49,316 bases of DNA from a bacterium (GCA_030550715.1 JAUQOU010000011.1:1-49316); one strand, 5' to 3'; shown: positions 1 to 9,414, counted from the first letter of the stretch. Notes: a model not told the origin generated them from the letters alone. Made by a program: numbers and translations.

Positions 1-20
1 TCTTATTGATAAAATAAAAA

Positions 21-27
21 AGGAGGT
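21..27 (+). promoter_or_regulatory. Shine-Dalgarno site of the peroxiredoxin gene
   Basis: The sequence AGGAGGT lies 8 nt before the ATG at 36. This is a near-perfect anti-16S match and is unusual in this window, where most genes have no recognisable Shine-Dalgarno sequence. Confidence 0.85.
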
Positions 28-35
28 AAAAAGCC

Positions 36-647
36 ATGGTTGACGGTTCAGTAAAAGAAATAAAAGTAGGACAGAAGGTTCCCGACTTCAAGATAACCTA
101 TTATGACCCACAGAAAAAAGGATTCGGATCAGTAAACCTCTACGACCTTTTACAACAGGGAAAATGGGTTGTTCTATTCTTCTATCCGGCTGACTTCACC
201 TTCGTATGTCCAACAGAACTTGCAGATGTAAATGAAAAATACAATGAACTCACAAAAATCAATGTTGAGGTCATCTCTTGCAGTACAGATACTCAATATG
301 TCCATCTCGCATGGTGTAAAGATGAACCGCTTATGAAGGACTTCAAATGGAAAATGGCAGCAGATCCAACCGGATATATATCACGGCTCTTTGGTGTTTA
401 TGACGAGAACTCCGGTCTCGCTCTTCGTGGCACATTCATAATAAATCCAGATGGTATCCTCGTTGGTTCCGAAGTAAATCATTACCCTGTTGGCAGAAAT
501 GCAGATGAACTCGTGAGAAAAGTTCAGGCATTTCAATATGTTTACGCTCACCCAGACGAAGCTTGTCCTGCAAAATGGCAACCTGGCAAAAAGACGCTTA
601 AACCCGGTGCCGATATAGTAGGAAGAGTCGGAGAAGTCCTGAAATAA
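36..647 (+). CDS. Peroxiredoxin, AhpC/Prx1 type (2-Cys)
   Basis: This is a thiol peroxidase that reduces hydrogen peroxide and organic hydroperoxides in the cytoplasm. The 203-residue length fits typical 2-Cys peroxiredoxins. The peroxidatic cysteine sits in the family motif FTFVCPTE around residue 58. A second cysteine in the C-terminal DEACPAKW segment is in the position of the resolving cysteine. The thioredoxin-fold elements VVLFFYPADF and GTFIINPDG are intact. The gene has a strong ribosome site and its own terminator, so it looks like a highly expressed single gene, although the promoter lies outside the window. I see no AhpF or thioredoxin reductase nearby, so the electron donor is unknown. 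Confidence 0.95.
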   Translation: MVDGSVKEIKVGQKVPDFKITYYDPQKKGFGSVNLYDLLQQGKWVVLFFYPADFTFVCPTELADVNEKYNELTKINVEVISCSTDTQYVHLAWCKDEPLMKDFKWKMAADPTGYISRLFGVYDENSGLALRGTFIINPDGILVGSEVNHYPVGRNADELVRKVQAFQYVYAHPDEACPAKWQPGKKTLKPGADIVGRVGEVLK

Positions 648-671
648 TTAAAAAAATAACTATTTAACGAG

Positions 672-717
672 GGGGAGGGAAATTTTCTTCCCACAAAATC
701 CCTCCCCTTTCTTTTTT
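672..717 (+). terminator. Rho-independent terminator after peroxiredoxin
   Basis: The arm GGGGAGGGA (672-680) pairs perfectly with TCCCTCCCC (699-707), and the stem is followed by a T-rich run (708-717). This GC-rich nine-base-pair stem in an AT-rich genome is the clearest intrinsic terminator in the window. Confidence 0.9.
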
Positions 718-783
718 CACTACCCGTTTCCCAACTTTAACTCAAAAAGGAATTTTTTTATGCTTTGGTATAAATTTTTGTAA

Positions 784-1815
784 ATGCTTTTTTCACCGTA
801 TAAACAGAACTTAAAAAAACGTATTGAAAAAATCTCTTACCTTCTTTCTGGTATTGAAAGAAAGATTCTTATGAACGAAAAGTTCTGGAAGATACCACTC
901 GGACGATTCATTCAAAAACTTATTTTTCTCAAAAGATACTCAGATAATTTTGAGGATTTTCTGATGTTCCTGCTTGGTGCTAAAGACAATACTCAAATAT
1001 CTATAAAGAAAAAAGAAAAAATATTTTTCAACCCTGAAGACAGAAAAAATATTCTTCAATCAGAGAGTTTCAGGTTATATAAAGCTATATCAGGGTTCTT
1101 CTGGCTTGAGGAGATGGGAATATGCCTCCTCAAAAATGATAAAATAATACTCAAAAAAGATAAGGTTGAACTGGAAATAGAAAAAGATAAAATAAAGGAT
1201 TTTGATTTTTTCTTTGAAGGTCTGACCTTGCTCGGCGAAAAAGTTCGGTTTCTATCGCTAAAAGATAAAGTAATACTTTTATCTTTTGAATTTCCGCACA
1301 AGAAAAAAGATGAGGTGAAGATGAGAATAAATCTTGAAACGAACCCCGATACGCTATACAACATTTATGAGATATTTTTTGAAGAACCTTACAGGTGTTG
1401 TGATTTTTCAGGACTTTCAGTTCTTGATGTGGGATGCGGTACAGGTGATTCTCTGATTTACTTTCTCAAAAGTGGAGCGGAAAAAGTTCGTGGTTTTGAC
1501 ATAAGCAAAAACGCAATACATTCCGCTTATGAAAACCTAAAACTCAACAATCTATCTGCTGAACTCTTCTGCAGAGAAATCACTCCATCTGACATATTAT
1601 CTGAAAAGCCCGATGTTCTCAAAATTGACTGTGAAGGATGTGAAAAAGAAATAATTTCCAAATATCCTTTGACGGTAAAATATATAGCTTTTGAATTCCA
1701 CTCTTTCCCCGCAAAAATGTTCCTCAAGCTCATCAGAAATAAATTCGTTCCTTCTTTTATCTCATTCTACTACCCTTCTCTTGGAATAGCTCATTTCAAA
1801 AAGATTATACAGTGA
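784..1815 (+). CDS. FkbM-family SAM-dependent methyltransferase
   Basis: This is a probable O-methyltransferase; FkbM-type enzymes often act on glycans or secondary metabolites. The SAM-binding motif I, VLDVGCGTGDS, is at residues 213-223, followed by the acidic GFDIS at about 237. The FkbM hallmark DVLKIDCEGCE is at 277-287. The first 200 residues show no domain I recognise and are rich in charged residues. There is no Shine-Dalgarno sequence; a TATAAA box at 769-774 is only 9 nt from the ATG, which could mean a leaderless transcript. An alternative start is Met30. The downstream glycosidase-like gene follows after 24 nt. The substrate cannot be told from sequence. Confidence 0.8.
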   Translation: MLFSPYKQNLKKRIEKISYLLSGIERKILMNEKFWKIPLGRFIQKLIFLKRYSDNFEDFLMFLLGAKDNTQISIKKKEKIFFNPEDRKNILQSESFRLYKAISGFFWLEEMGICLLKNDKIILKKDKVELEIEKDKIKDFDFFFEGLTLLGEKVRFLSLKDKVILLSFEFPHKKKDEVKMRINLETNPDTLYNIYEIFFEEPYRCCDFSGLSVLDVGCGTGDSLIYFLKSGAEKVRGFDISKNAIHSAYENLKLNNLSAELFCREITPSDILSEKPDVLKIDCEGCEKEIISKYPLTVKYIAFEFHSFPAKMFLKLIRNKFVPSFISFYYPSLGIAHFKKIIQ

Positions 1816-1839
1816 AAATAAAAAATAAAATATAGATAG

Positions 1840-3366
1840 ATGATAATTGGAAAAATAGTGAGGTGGAAATCAAGACAGAAAATCTGGTTTGTGGAGCTAA
1901 TTATGTTTCTTTTCGTTTTTTCATGTAGTTCAAACAAATCATCAAATAACGCATCAGTTGAGATAGAGGCGAAAAATCCTCTTGCAGAGAAGATTTTAGG
2001 AAGAGAGATAAATATACCATCGGAGCCGTCAAAACTATGTGTTTCAGCACATACAAATCCGTTCTCAGATGAACAAAGTATAGAAAGAGAACTTGACATC
2101 ATAAAAGAAGCGGGCTTTGATATAATAAGAAAAGATATACTCTGGCTTGACATTGAGCCAGAAGAGGGCAGGATAAATCAAAACGCATTAGAAAAATATC
2201 GTTTTCTTTTTCGGAAAGCAAAAGAAAGAGGGATTGACATAATTGGGATTTTAGCTTACGGGAACTGGTGGGCAAGTGATAAATCTGTTAGCTGCACGCA
2301 AGAATGCGTAGAAAAGGGAGGTGAGACCCAGAGCTGCAGGAGTGTATGCAGTTTCTTCGCTCCTGACCCGCAAAAGTTCGCAAAATTCGCGGAAACAGTA
2401 TCAAGAGAAATACCAGAAGTTCAGAAATTTGAAATATGGAACGAGCCAAACTGGATAGTTTTTATGAATCCTCCCGACCCCTCCTTATATTCAGAAATAT
2501 TCATTTCAGCAAGAAACAGAATAAAAAACGAAAAAAATGAGGTCTTTATAGGCGGACTTATGATGGTAAGAGAAAACAGAGCACCTACAAATATTCTTTT
2601 CCCATGGAACGAGTTTTTAGGAGGGCTTAAAACAAATGGCGTAATTGAAATTTCTGATGCGGTAGCCATACACCCGTATATAGCATCAAGAAACCTTCCT
2701 TATCCACCTTTGCTTCCCCCGGAAGATTCGGTAAATTCAACAAGCTCACTTATTGGCTTTATAAAATCTGTTTCAGATATCCTTCCCGCATCACGCCAAA
2801 TTCCCATTTACATAACCGAAATTGGCTGGCCATCGGACCCAACTTCTCCCCAAAATTTCGTTCCTGAGCAAAAACAAGCGGAGTTTCTCATAAGAGCTTT
2901 TTTAATATCTTCAATGTTCGGCGTCAGAGTTTTTTGTATATATACACTCAAAGACCTTCCAGACGACTTTTTCACTCCATTACCTGCCGAAAGGTATTTC
3001 GGAATAACCAAAAAAGATTTATCTCCTAAAAAGTCATTTTTAGCTCTGAAATTCATCTCTCAAAATCTGAAAGGCAAAAAGTATGTGGGAGATATGCTCA
3101 TAAAATCTTCGCAAGAAAATGTAAACCAAACTTCATCTGACGGAGAAGAAAAGATCATATTTTCACCTGTGTTTGAGGACGAGGAAGAATATATTATATT
3201 TATCTGGGCAACAAAAAACACGGGAGAAGAGATACTTTCACCTTTTGACATAAAAATTCCATCAAAATCAAAAGTGTTCAGTATATACGGAGAAGATATA
3301 CCTGTAAAAGACGGATACATCGGTATTTCATCAACTCCCGTAATTATCAAAATAGCGAAAAAGTAA
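1840..3366 (+). CDS. Secreted glycoside-hydrolase-like lipoprotein (clan GH-A fold)
   Basis: This is a probable extracytoplasmic glycosidase. The N-terminus has a basic stretch, a hydrophobic run and a lipobox VFSC with Cys29 as the lipidation site. A TIM-barrel of the GH-A clan is suggested by the acid/base motif IWNEP (Glu202) and the nucleophile motif YITEIGWPS (Glu327), which are spaced as expected for retaining enzymes of families such as GH5 or GH39. An insertion at residues 150-172 holds four cysteines (152, 156, 166, 170), which could form disulfides outside the cytoplasm. The 508-residue length leaves a C-terminal beta-rich region of about 110 residues after the barrel. Which sugar it cuts, and the exact GH family, cannot be assigned by eye. 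Confidence 0.75.
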   Translation: MIIGKIVRWKSRQKIWFVELIMFLFVFSCSSNKSSNNASVEIEAKNPLAEKILGREINIPSEPSKLCVSAHTNPFSDEQSIERELDIIKEAGFDIIRKDILWLDIEPEEGRINQNALEKYRFLFRKAKERGIDIIGILAYGNWWASDKSVSCTQECVEKGGETQSCRSVCSFFAPDPQKFAKFAETVSREIPEVQKFEIWNEPNWIVFMNPPDPSLYSEIFISARNRIKNEKNEVFIGGLMMVRENRAPTNILFPWNEFLGGLKTNGVIEISDAVAIHPYIASRNLPYPPLLPPEDSVNSTSSLIGFIKSVSDILPASRQIPIYITEIGWPSDPTSPQNFVPEQKQAEFLIRAFLISSMFGVRVFCIYTLKDLPDDFFTPLPAERYFGITKKDLSPKKSFLALKFISQNLKGKKYVGDMLIKSSQENVNQTSSDGEEKIIFSPVFEDEEEYIIFIWATKNTGEEILSPFDIKIPSKSKVFSIYGEDIPVKDGYIGISSTPVIIKIAKK

Positions 3367-3418
3367 AAACTTACTTCATTATTAAAGAAGGAATAAAATA
3401 AAAATAGGGATTTACATC

Positions 3419-3964
3419 TTGGCGGAGAAACTAAAAAACATTGTATCAAAAAGAATATCAAGAGTGAGAGACAGCATTGTTGAAGTTGAAGAAAAAACCC
3501 TTGAAAAGCTCATCAGGTTGCTTTCAAAAGTTGATTATGAAAAGGAGTTAGCAGGGAAAGTGAAGATAAGCTCAATAATAAAAATTGTGATAACCGCTTT
3601 ATCTTTATTTCAGAGAAAGTTACATCATCATTATCCGATAGTTCTCTTTGTAGATGCATTATTAAACTTGATTTATGTTATAGTAGTTGGGATTATAACC
3701 GCAAAAAAATTCGGCTTCAATCCAGACAAAAAGGAAGATGTGGAATTTCTCATACAAACAACAAAGAAAATACTCAGAAAACACGCAAAGTCAATTTTCA
3801 CGCAGAAAATTCTTTCAAGAAAGAAAGGAAAATTTTTCTTTCTGAACAATATAAATCAGAACCTGAAACTTCTAAATCTTATTGAGGAAGAGTTTTCAGA
3901 GGAGTACGCCCAAAGAAATTCAAATTCAAAAAATCAAAAACAAAAGAGAGAAACAAAAAAATAA
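3419..3964 (+). CDS. Hypothetical membrane protein with TTG start
   Basis: I do not recognise a family for this 181-residue protein. The N-terminal 50 residues are amphipathic and charged (possible coiled coil). A hydrophobic stretch at about residues 76-97 (PIVLFVDALLNLIYVIVVGII) is probably a single membrane segment. A second basic, charged half and a polar Asn/Lys/Gln-rich tail follow. TTG at 3419 is the chosen start because the conserved-looking amphipathic helix begins there and no ATG lies near it. It sits between the glycosidase-like gene and rimI on the same strand with 50-60 nt gaps. Confidence 0.55.
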   Translation: MAEKLKNIVSKRISRVRDSIVEVEEKTLEKLIRLLSKVDYEKELAGKVKISSIIKIVITALSLFQRKLHHHYPIVLFVDALLNLIYVIVVGIITAKKFGFNPDKKEDVEFLIQTTKKILRKHAKSIFTQKILSRKKGKFFFLNNINQNLKLLNLIEEEFSEEYAQRNSNSKNQKQKRETKK

Positions 3965-4023
3965 GTTAGCGTGAACTAAATTTTGAAAATAGCGTTCAGG
4001 TAGAGAGTAAAAAAAATTTTGTG

Positions 4024-4509
4024 ATGACCGCGGAGACGAAAAAGCAGGAAGGTGAAAAAAAACAGAAAAAATTAGAGATAAAAATAAGAGAAGGAAGAGA
4101 AGAAGATATTGAAAAGGTAGTTTTGATAGAATTCAGTTCCTTTGAAAGTCCGTGGAGCAGGAATCTTCTTATTCGTTCAATAAAGAAGAAGGAGCTTTTT
4201 GTAGCCGAAATAAATGGTGAAGTGGTAGGATACATCGTTTTCAGTAAAATCCTTGATGAGGTTCACTTGGAGAACATAGCGGTAGATGAAAGATGGAGAA
4301 GGAAAGGCATCGGCTCAAAACTTCTTGAGTTTCTTATTCAAAGGAGTAAAGAAAGCTCAATATTTCTTGAAGTGAGACCTTCAAACATACCTGCTATAAA
4401 TTTGTACAAAAAATATGGTTTCAGGGAGATAGGGATAAGGAAAAAGTATTATGTGAATGAAGACGCGATCGTTATGATGAGAGAGCCAGAGAAAATTCAC
4501 TCTGAATAA
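4024..4509 (+). CDS. rimI: Ribosomal-protein-alanine N-acetyltransferase (RimI-like GNAT)
   Basis: This protein transfers acetyl from acetyl-CoA to the N-terminal amino group of a protein, classically ribosomal protein S18. The GNAT acetyl-CoA loop is seen as RRKGIGSKLLEF. RimI-type features are ESPWSRNL near residue 43, VHLENIAVDE and the C-terminal LYKKYGFREIGIRKKYY. Before the fold starts at about residue 25 there is a Lys/Glu-rich leader, so the true start could lie further downstream. GTG at 4021 directly precedes the ATG and could also serve. In many genomes rimI pairs with tsaD or tsaB; here tsaD is 33 kb away. Confidence 0.8.
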   Translation: MTAETKKQEGEKKQKKLEIKIREGREEDIEKVVLIEFSSFESPWSRNLLIRSIKKKELFVAEINGEVVGYIVFSKILDEVHLENIAVDERWRRKGIGSKLLEFLIQRSKESSIFLEVRPSNIPAINLYKKYGFREIGIRKKYYVNEDAIVMMREPEKIHSE

Positions 4510-4551
4510 AACCTTCTCAAAAACAGCTAAAAAGATTAATATTAAAGAAAA

Positions 4552-5472
4552 ATGAGCGATTCAAAATACTTAAAAATACTCAAGGAGTTGCACTCTTTTT
4601 TATCGGCTCACTTCAGCATAGATTTTGCAGTAAGAAAAATAGGAGGGAACATCGAAAAACACATACAAAGAGGTTTGCCTTTATCGGCAAGCTTGAAAGC
4701 AGAAGGTTTCCCTGAAATATTTGTTCAGAACATAAAAATAGGTGAAGAGACAGGGAAGCTGAAAGAAGTTCTCGGAGAGCTTGTAAAACTGCTTGAAGAC
4801 AAAATAAAATTAGAAAGAGAAATTGTGTTCTCGCTTTTTTATCCAGCTTTATCAATTTCGGCTTTCTTCATCTTTTTTTTAGCGGTAGGATTTTTCGTCA
4901 TACCGGAAATGTCAAAGATGCTCTCTGAGTTAGGTGTAGGGGTTCCAAAATCTATCATCGTTATAGAGAAGATAAAAAATTTTCTGAAGCAGAGATATGA
5001 AATTTTTCCAATTTTTGCGGTTATATTTTTTTATTTATCTTATGAGTTCAAGAGAGGTAGCATTCCCATAGTGAAGAGCGCTAAGCTTTCTCTTTTCCTC
5101 AAAGCATTAGCGATATGTATAGAAAATAAGATAGAGTTGCAAAGGGCGCTTCTGATGACCTCTGAACTCTCACCAGAAAGCATAAGAGAAAAAATAGAAG
5201 AAGAATCGGCAAGAATAATAAGGGGTTTGGAGCCGACTTTTGAGTTTCTCGGCGAATTCCAAAGCGAGATCGAAAATGCTTATAAAAGAGGAGAACTACC
5301 ATCTGCATTGAGAGGACTCTCTCAAATCTTTTATGAAAAGTATATGAAAAACTCCGAACTCCTGAAAAAATCAATAGAACCGCTCTTCCTCATAATAGTA
5401 GCAATACTTACAATATTTATTGTTTCAACAATCTACATACCTATGATAGAGAAGATAAGAGATATTATGTGA
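4552..5472 (+). CDS. GspF/PilC-like inner-membrane protein of type II secretion or type IV pilus
   Basis: This is a platform protein of the GspF superfamily, which anchors pseudopilus or pilus assembly in the inner membrane. It has two copies of the helical GspF domain. The first is at about residues 5-105, with the typical GLPLSASLKAEG and IGEETGKLKEVL. The second is at about 180-275, with LKALAICIENKIELQRALLM and YKRGELPSALRGL. Membrane segments are at about 98-118, 150-166 and 282-300. At 306 residues it is shorter than classical GspF (about 400). No GspE, GspD or pilin gene is adjacent, so the apparatus it serves is unknown. Confidence 0.75.
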   Translation: MSDSKYLKILKELHSFLSAHFSIDFAVRKIGGNIEKHIQRGLPLSASLKAEGFPEIFVQNIKIGEETGKLKEVLGELVKLLEDKIKLEREIVFSLFYPALSISAFFIFFLAVGFFVIPEMSKMLSELGVGVPKSIIVIEKIKNFLKQRYEIFPIFAVIFFYLSYEFKRGSIPIVKSAKLSLFLKALAICIENKIELQRALLMTSELSPESIREKIEEESARIIRGLEPTFEFLGEFQSEIENAYKRGELPSALRGLSQIFYEKYMKNSELLKKSIEPLFLIIVAILTIFIVSTIYIPMIEKIRDIM

Positions 5473-5489
5473 TTTTGAAAATCAAAATT

Positions 5490-8400
5490 TCAGAAGAAAA
5501 GCTCTTTGAAGAGATCTTCAAGAATTTTCATATAATCCTCTTCTTTTCGCTCAACCTTATCCATCTTCTCCTCAAGTTCTCTTGTGTAATCCTCTGTGGT
5601 ATAGATTTTGTATTTCGGGTGAGAAGAAAGTATGTTGTATATTTCTTTGCCAAGCTTGGTGATGATGAGGTATCCGTTTCTTTCTATACAGTATCCTCTG
5701 TCAAGCAATGTTTTTATTATATAAGCCCATGTTGAAGGACGTCCTATACCTTTTTTCTTCATTTCATCTACCAAACTTGCCTGAGTATAAGGTGGCACAG
5801 GGGAAACAAAAGAGAACTTGAAGTCGTGTGTTTCAAACTCAATCTTTCTTTTTTCTAAAATGTGTTCGGCAAATCTCGGAATGGGCAAGAACAAAACTTT
5901 GTTCCAACCATCTTCAAGAACTTTGAGCACAACCTCTATTTGTTTTTTGAGTTTATCTTCATCTATACCATTCCACGATACTTTCTCCTCTATGATTCCT
6001 TTTAGAACTTTAACTGGTGTCATCTGAGAAGCCATAAACCTTGTGAATATGATTTCGTACAGATTAACAGCTTCTTTTGGCAAAGAGATACTTCCTATTT
6101 TTACAGATATTGAGAGTTCTTCTGGGGTAAGGTTTTTTGTGGGGCGGATACATTCGTGAGTTCCTTCCTCTTCCCAAACTCGCGGAGCAAAAAATTTTTC
6201 TCCGAAGTTTTCTGAAATAAAGTCCCGAGCAACAGATATTCCCACATCTGAGACATGGTGGGAATCAGTTCTGTGATAGGTTATAAGTCCTGCCTCAAAA
6301 AGATTTTGAGCTAATGACATGGTCTGAGTTGCGGAGAACTTGAATTTAGAAAATGCTTCTTTGAGCATATCAGCGGTATTAAGAGGGGGTTGAGGTTTCA
6401 GCTCCGCAGAAAATGTTTCTTTGAGTTCAAGAGAGACCTTTATTTTTGCGTTCTGCAATCTTTCAGATTCTTGCTGGGGATCTTTCCTTTTTCTTCCCTT
6501 GAGTTTTCTGATAGATAAAGCTATCTCCTTTGCGAGAGATTTATCTTGAATCTTAACTGAATCGTGAATTCCGTAATCTCCTTTGAATTCAAGGTTTCCG
6601 ATTTTTTCTTTCATCTGCCTTTCTCTTTCAACGAGCCATCCAAGAACAGGTGTTTGAACTCTGCCAGCGGAAAGCCAGATTTTATCTTCCTTCTTTTGAA
6701 GGTATTCGCTCATCACAAATCCAACCCACCTATCGGTTATCCTTCTTACCACCTGAGCTTTCACCAGAGATAGATTTATATCTCTTGGGAACTCTATTGC
6801 TTTGAAGATCGCGCGCCTTGTTACCTCGTGATACTCTGCTCTTTTTATATCTTTTTTGAACTTTGGAATAGAAAGGAAGATGTCAAAAGCTATTTTTTCT
6901 CCCTCGTGGTCAGGGTCTGTTGCTATGAATATATAATCTGCTTCTGAGCAGACCTGCTCAATAGCTCTGATTATTTTTGTTTTATCTTCAAATTCAGTTG
7001 AACCGCACCACGGGCAGGAGTTCTCTTCAAAGAAATTTTCACCACAAGACCTGCACCTTTTGATAGCCATATATTTTGGAACGAACAGAAATCCTTCGCC
7101 GTTTTTACTCTCATAGATAACCCCATACTTTTCACCTTCCCTATCTTCTCTTCTTGAGTATGAGAAAGGGAGGTCAAATATATGCCCACCCGATGCCATT
7201 ATTGTGATATTCATATCACCTCGCGATACCTCCCAAACATCAACGGTTTCACCGTCTTGATAGACGCGAATCTTTCTTTTTGTAGGTTTGCCTATTAACC
7301 TCGCTATTGTTCCTGCTTTATTTGGCGATTCAACTATAAAGACCGCCGACTTCGGTGGCTTGACAGAAGAAATACGAGATATAGTAGATAAATCACCCCT
7401 TATGATATTTTTTATGTTCTCTCTATCTTTATCTATCTCTTGAAGAACAGAAGAAATATCTAACGAAGAAAGTTCCTTGAAATTGAGGTTTTCAAGAAGT
7501 TCTAACTTCAAACGCTTTTTCAGCTGATAGAACGATTTTTTATCATCTACTATGAGAACCGATAGACCTTTTGATAATCCACCTATATAAAGGCGTGATG
7601 TCCTGCCAGAAGCTTGAATATAAGCTGATGAGTCGGCGACAACAATTCTGAATTTTCCATCGGTCTCAACTCTTAACGGAACATCTTCTGAGTCCCTGAT
7701 TTTCTGTATAAATTCAGGCTCTTTTAACTTCTCATTTATGAACTCCTTTATGCTTTCTATTTTGTTTTTTATAGCTGGATATTTTTCTATATCTTCTGCT
7801 CTCATTCCCGCATATTTTTTCATCGTTTCTATGAAGGAGTAGATTTTCTTTCCATTTCCGAGAATGTTTCTGAGCGAGAAAAGAACTCCTATAAGTTTTG
7901 CGGGTTCGTCTATTTCTCCCATTGAGAAGACGAATCTTGGGACACCTGCGAATACAGCGTATCTGACAGCATCTGGCATATCTATTCCCCTGCACAGAGG
8001 ATTCCTCAAAGATGAAATTCCTATCACCGCATCAATTTCTCCTGCTCTGAAACTCTCTTGATTCTTCTCGTTGAACTCTTCATAAGTTACAGAATTTATA
8101 CCTTGCGAGAGCAGGAAATTTTTGAGTTCCGAAACAGATTGTTTCCCGTATTCTGAGGAGACGAAGACGAAGCAACCTTTTCCGCACTTTCTTATTGTAT
8201 CTGCCACCTTTTCAAATACATTTATTTTGACCTTCTCTATTTCTTCTCCTTGTTTTATATCGTAGTCAGAGTATAGTATTGTATCCTCAATGTTTCTTAG
8301 CGTTGTTGTATAAGGTGATATTTCAAATCCGAAGATTTCTCTGAAATATCTTATTGTTCCTGCTCTTGCTTTTGCGGTAGCAGAAGAAACAACCAAAACC

Positions 8401-9311
8401 CCACTGATCTTTTTTCTTATCTCCGATATCTTTTCAGATATTTTATGAAAATCCTTCATCTTATCGGTAAGGGTTTTTTCTCTATCTCTCGCCAAGAAGA
8501 ATTTCTGGTTCATAAGGTTTTTGAGTTCCTGCATATCTTCGTCTGAAAGTCCCATAAGTTTCAAAACTCTCTCAACATTTTTAGGTTGTTTCAAGTATGA
8601 ATCAACATCATCTATAAAGATGAAATCAAATTTTTTTCTGCTGACGAGCTCTTCATTTCTTGCGAGAAACATGCTTGTTGTTATTAAAATGTCGTAGTCA
8701 TCTTCTGAAACCTTATCTTTTGAGCCGGGTTTAGATGAATCAACAAAAAGGATCTTTTTATTTACTCCTATTTTATCTGCTGATTCAATCAATCTTCTGA
8801 CAAGGAGCTTTGAGAGGAGTTTAGTTGGCATTATTATGTATGACTTTCCACTGATGAAAAGAGACATGACCATACCGAAAGTTGTTTTTCCGACACCAGT
8901 TGGAGCGAGAGCCATAAAAGATTGAGAAGAGAGAACCCTTTTTGCCCAAGCTAACTGCAACGACCAAGGGGGGAAACCAACGATTTTCTTGAAAAAATCA
9001 GCAAACCTCTCCGATTCTTTCTCAATATCGTAAATTTTCTTGAAGTTTTTGAGTTTTCCTGTTTTTTCAAGGATTTGCAGTATATCTTCAAAGGTTGCAC
9101 CCTTTGGAATTTCTGGAACGCATATATCGCATGGGAATCCCAAGCTCAATCTATCTGATGTTATATCTCCACCACAGTTAGGGCACATGCTTATGTAGTA
9201 AGCCGGGACAAAATTTTCATCATAAGTCATAACCTTATATTTTAAGTAATTTTTATAGTTCTGGTCATCTAAATCCACAACTTTATATGTTTTAGTTTCG
9301 GCAGAACCCAT
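5490..9311 (-). CDS. rgy: Reverse gyrase
   Basis: This enzyme introduces positive supercoils into DNA using ATP and is the hallmark protein of extreme thermophiles. The N-terminal zinc finger has Cys43, 46, 61 and 64. The helicase half has Walker A APTGVGKTT (136-144) and a DDVD Walker B box (234-237). The topoisomerase IA half begins near residue 657 with the TOPRIM strand FIVESPNKAGTIARLIGKP. It holds a second zinc finger (Cys753, 756, 766, 769), the ATDPDHEGE acidic motif and the active-site tyrosine Tyr1012 in ITYHRTDSHH. The 1273-residue length is within or slightly above the usual range, and I see no intein. It is convergent with the GspF-like gene (17 nt apart) and has no Shine-Dalgarno sequence. 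Confidence 0.97.
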   Translation of the reverse strand: MGSAETKTYKVVDLDDQNYKNYLKYKVMTYDENFVPAYYISMCPNCGGDITSDRLSLGFPCDICVPEIPKGATFEDILQILEKTGKLKNFKKIYDIEKESERFADFFKKIVGFPPWSLQLAWAKRVLSSQSFMALAPTGVGKTTFGMVMSLFISGKSYIIMPTKLLSKLLVRRLIESADKIGVNKKILFVDSSKPGSKDKVSEDDYDILITTSMFLARNEELVSRKKFDFIFIDDVDSYLKQPKNVERVLKLMGLSDEDMQELKNLMNQKFFLARDREKTLTDKMKDFHKISEKISEIRKKISGVLVVSSATAKARAGTIRYFREIFGFEISPYTTTLRNIEDTILYSDYDIKQGEEIEKVKINVFEKVADTIRKCGKGCFVFVSSEYGKQSVSELKNFLLSQGINSVTYEEFNEKNQESFRAGEIDAVIGISSLRNPLCRGIDMPDAVRYAVFAGVPRFVFSMGEIDEPAKLIGVLFSLRNILGNGKKIYSFIETMKKYAGMRAEDIEKYPAIKNKIESIKEFINEKLKEPEFIQKIRDSEDVPLRVETDGKFRIVVADSSAYIQASGRTSRLYIGGLSKGLSVLIVDDKKSFYQLKKRLKLELLENLNFKELSSLDISSVLQEIDKDRENIKNIIRGDLSTISRISSVKPPKSAVFIVESPNKAGTIARLIGKPTKRKIRVYQDGETVDVWEVSRGDMNITIMASGGHIFDLPFSYSRREDREGEKYGVIYESKNGEGFLFVPKYMAIKRCRSCGENFFEENSCPWCGSTEFEDKTKIIRAIEQVCSEADYIFIATDPDHEGEKIAFDIFLSIPKFKKDIKRAEYHEVTRRAIFKAIEFPRDINLSLVKAQVVRRITDRWVGFVMSEYLQKKEDKIWLSAGRVQTPVLGWLVERERQMKEKIGNLEFKGDYGIHDSVKIQDKSLAKEIALSIRKLKGRKRKDPQQESERLQNAKIKVSLELKETFSAELKPQPPLNTADMLKEAFSKFKFSATQTMSLAQNLFEAGLITYHRTDSHHVSDVGISVARDFISENFGEKFFAPRVWEEEGTHECIRPTKNLTPEELSISVKIGSISLPKEAVNLYEIIFTRFMASQMTPVKVLKGIIEEKVSWNGIDEDKLKKQIEVVLKVLEDGWNKVLFLPIPRFAEHILEKRKIEFETHDFKFSFVSPVPPYTQASLVDEMKKKGIGRPSTWAYIIKTLLDRGYCIERNGYLIITKLGKEIYNILSSHPKYKIYTTEDYTRELEEKMDKVERKEEDYMKILEDLFKELFF

Positions 9312-9414
9312 TAGGATATTATTTTACAAAAAAGAATACAAAAAGAGCTGAAACTTTCAACAAGAAAAATCTGAACGAAATTAAAAGTTTTTGATGTCTC
9401 TAAGTAGCTCTGAA

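Noticed and set aside
381-581. Minus-strand ORF inside the peroxiredoxin gene
   Set aside because: It is a shadow frame of a clearly conserved gene, with no motif and no ribosome site.
5470-5490. Hairpin TGATTTTGAAAATCA between the GspF-like gene and reverse gyrase
   Set aside because: The loop would be one to three bases and no T-run follows on the plus strand; too weak to call a terminator.
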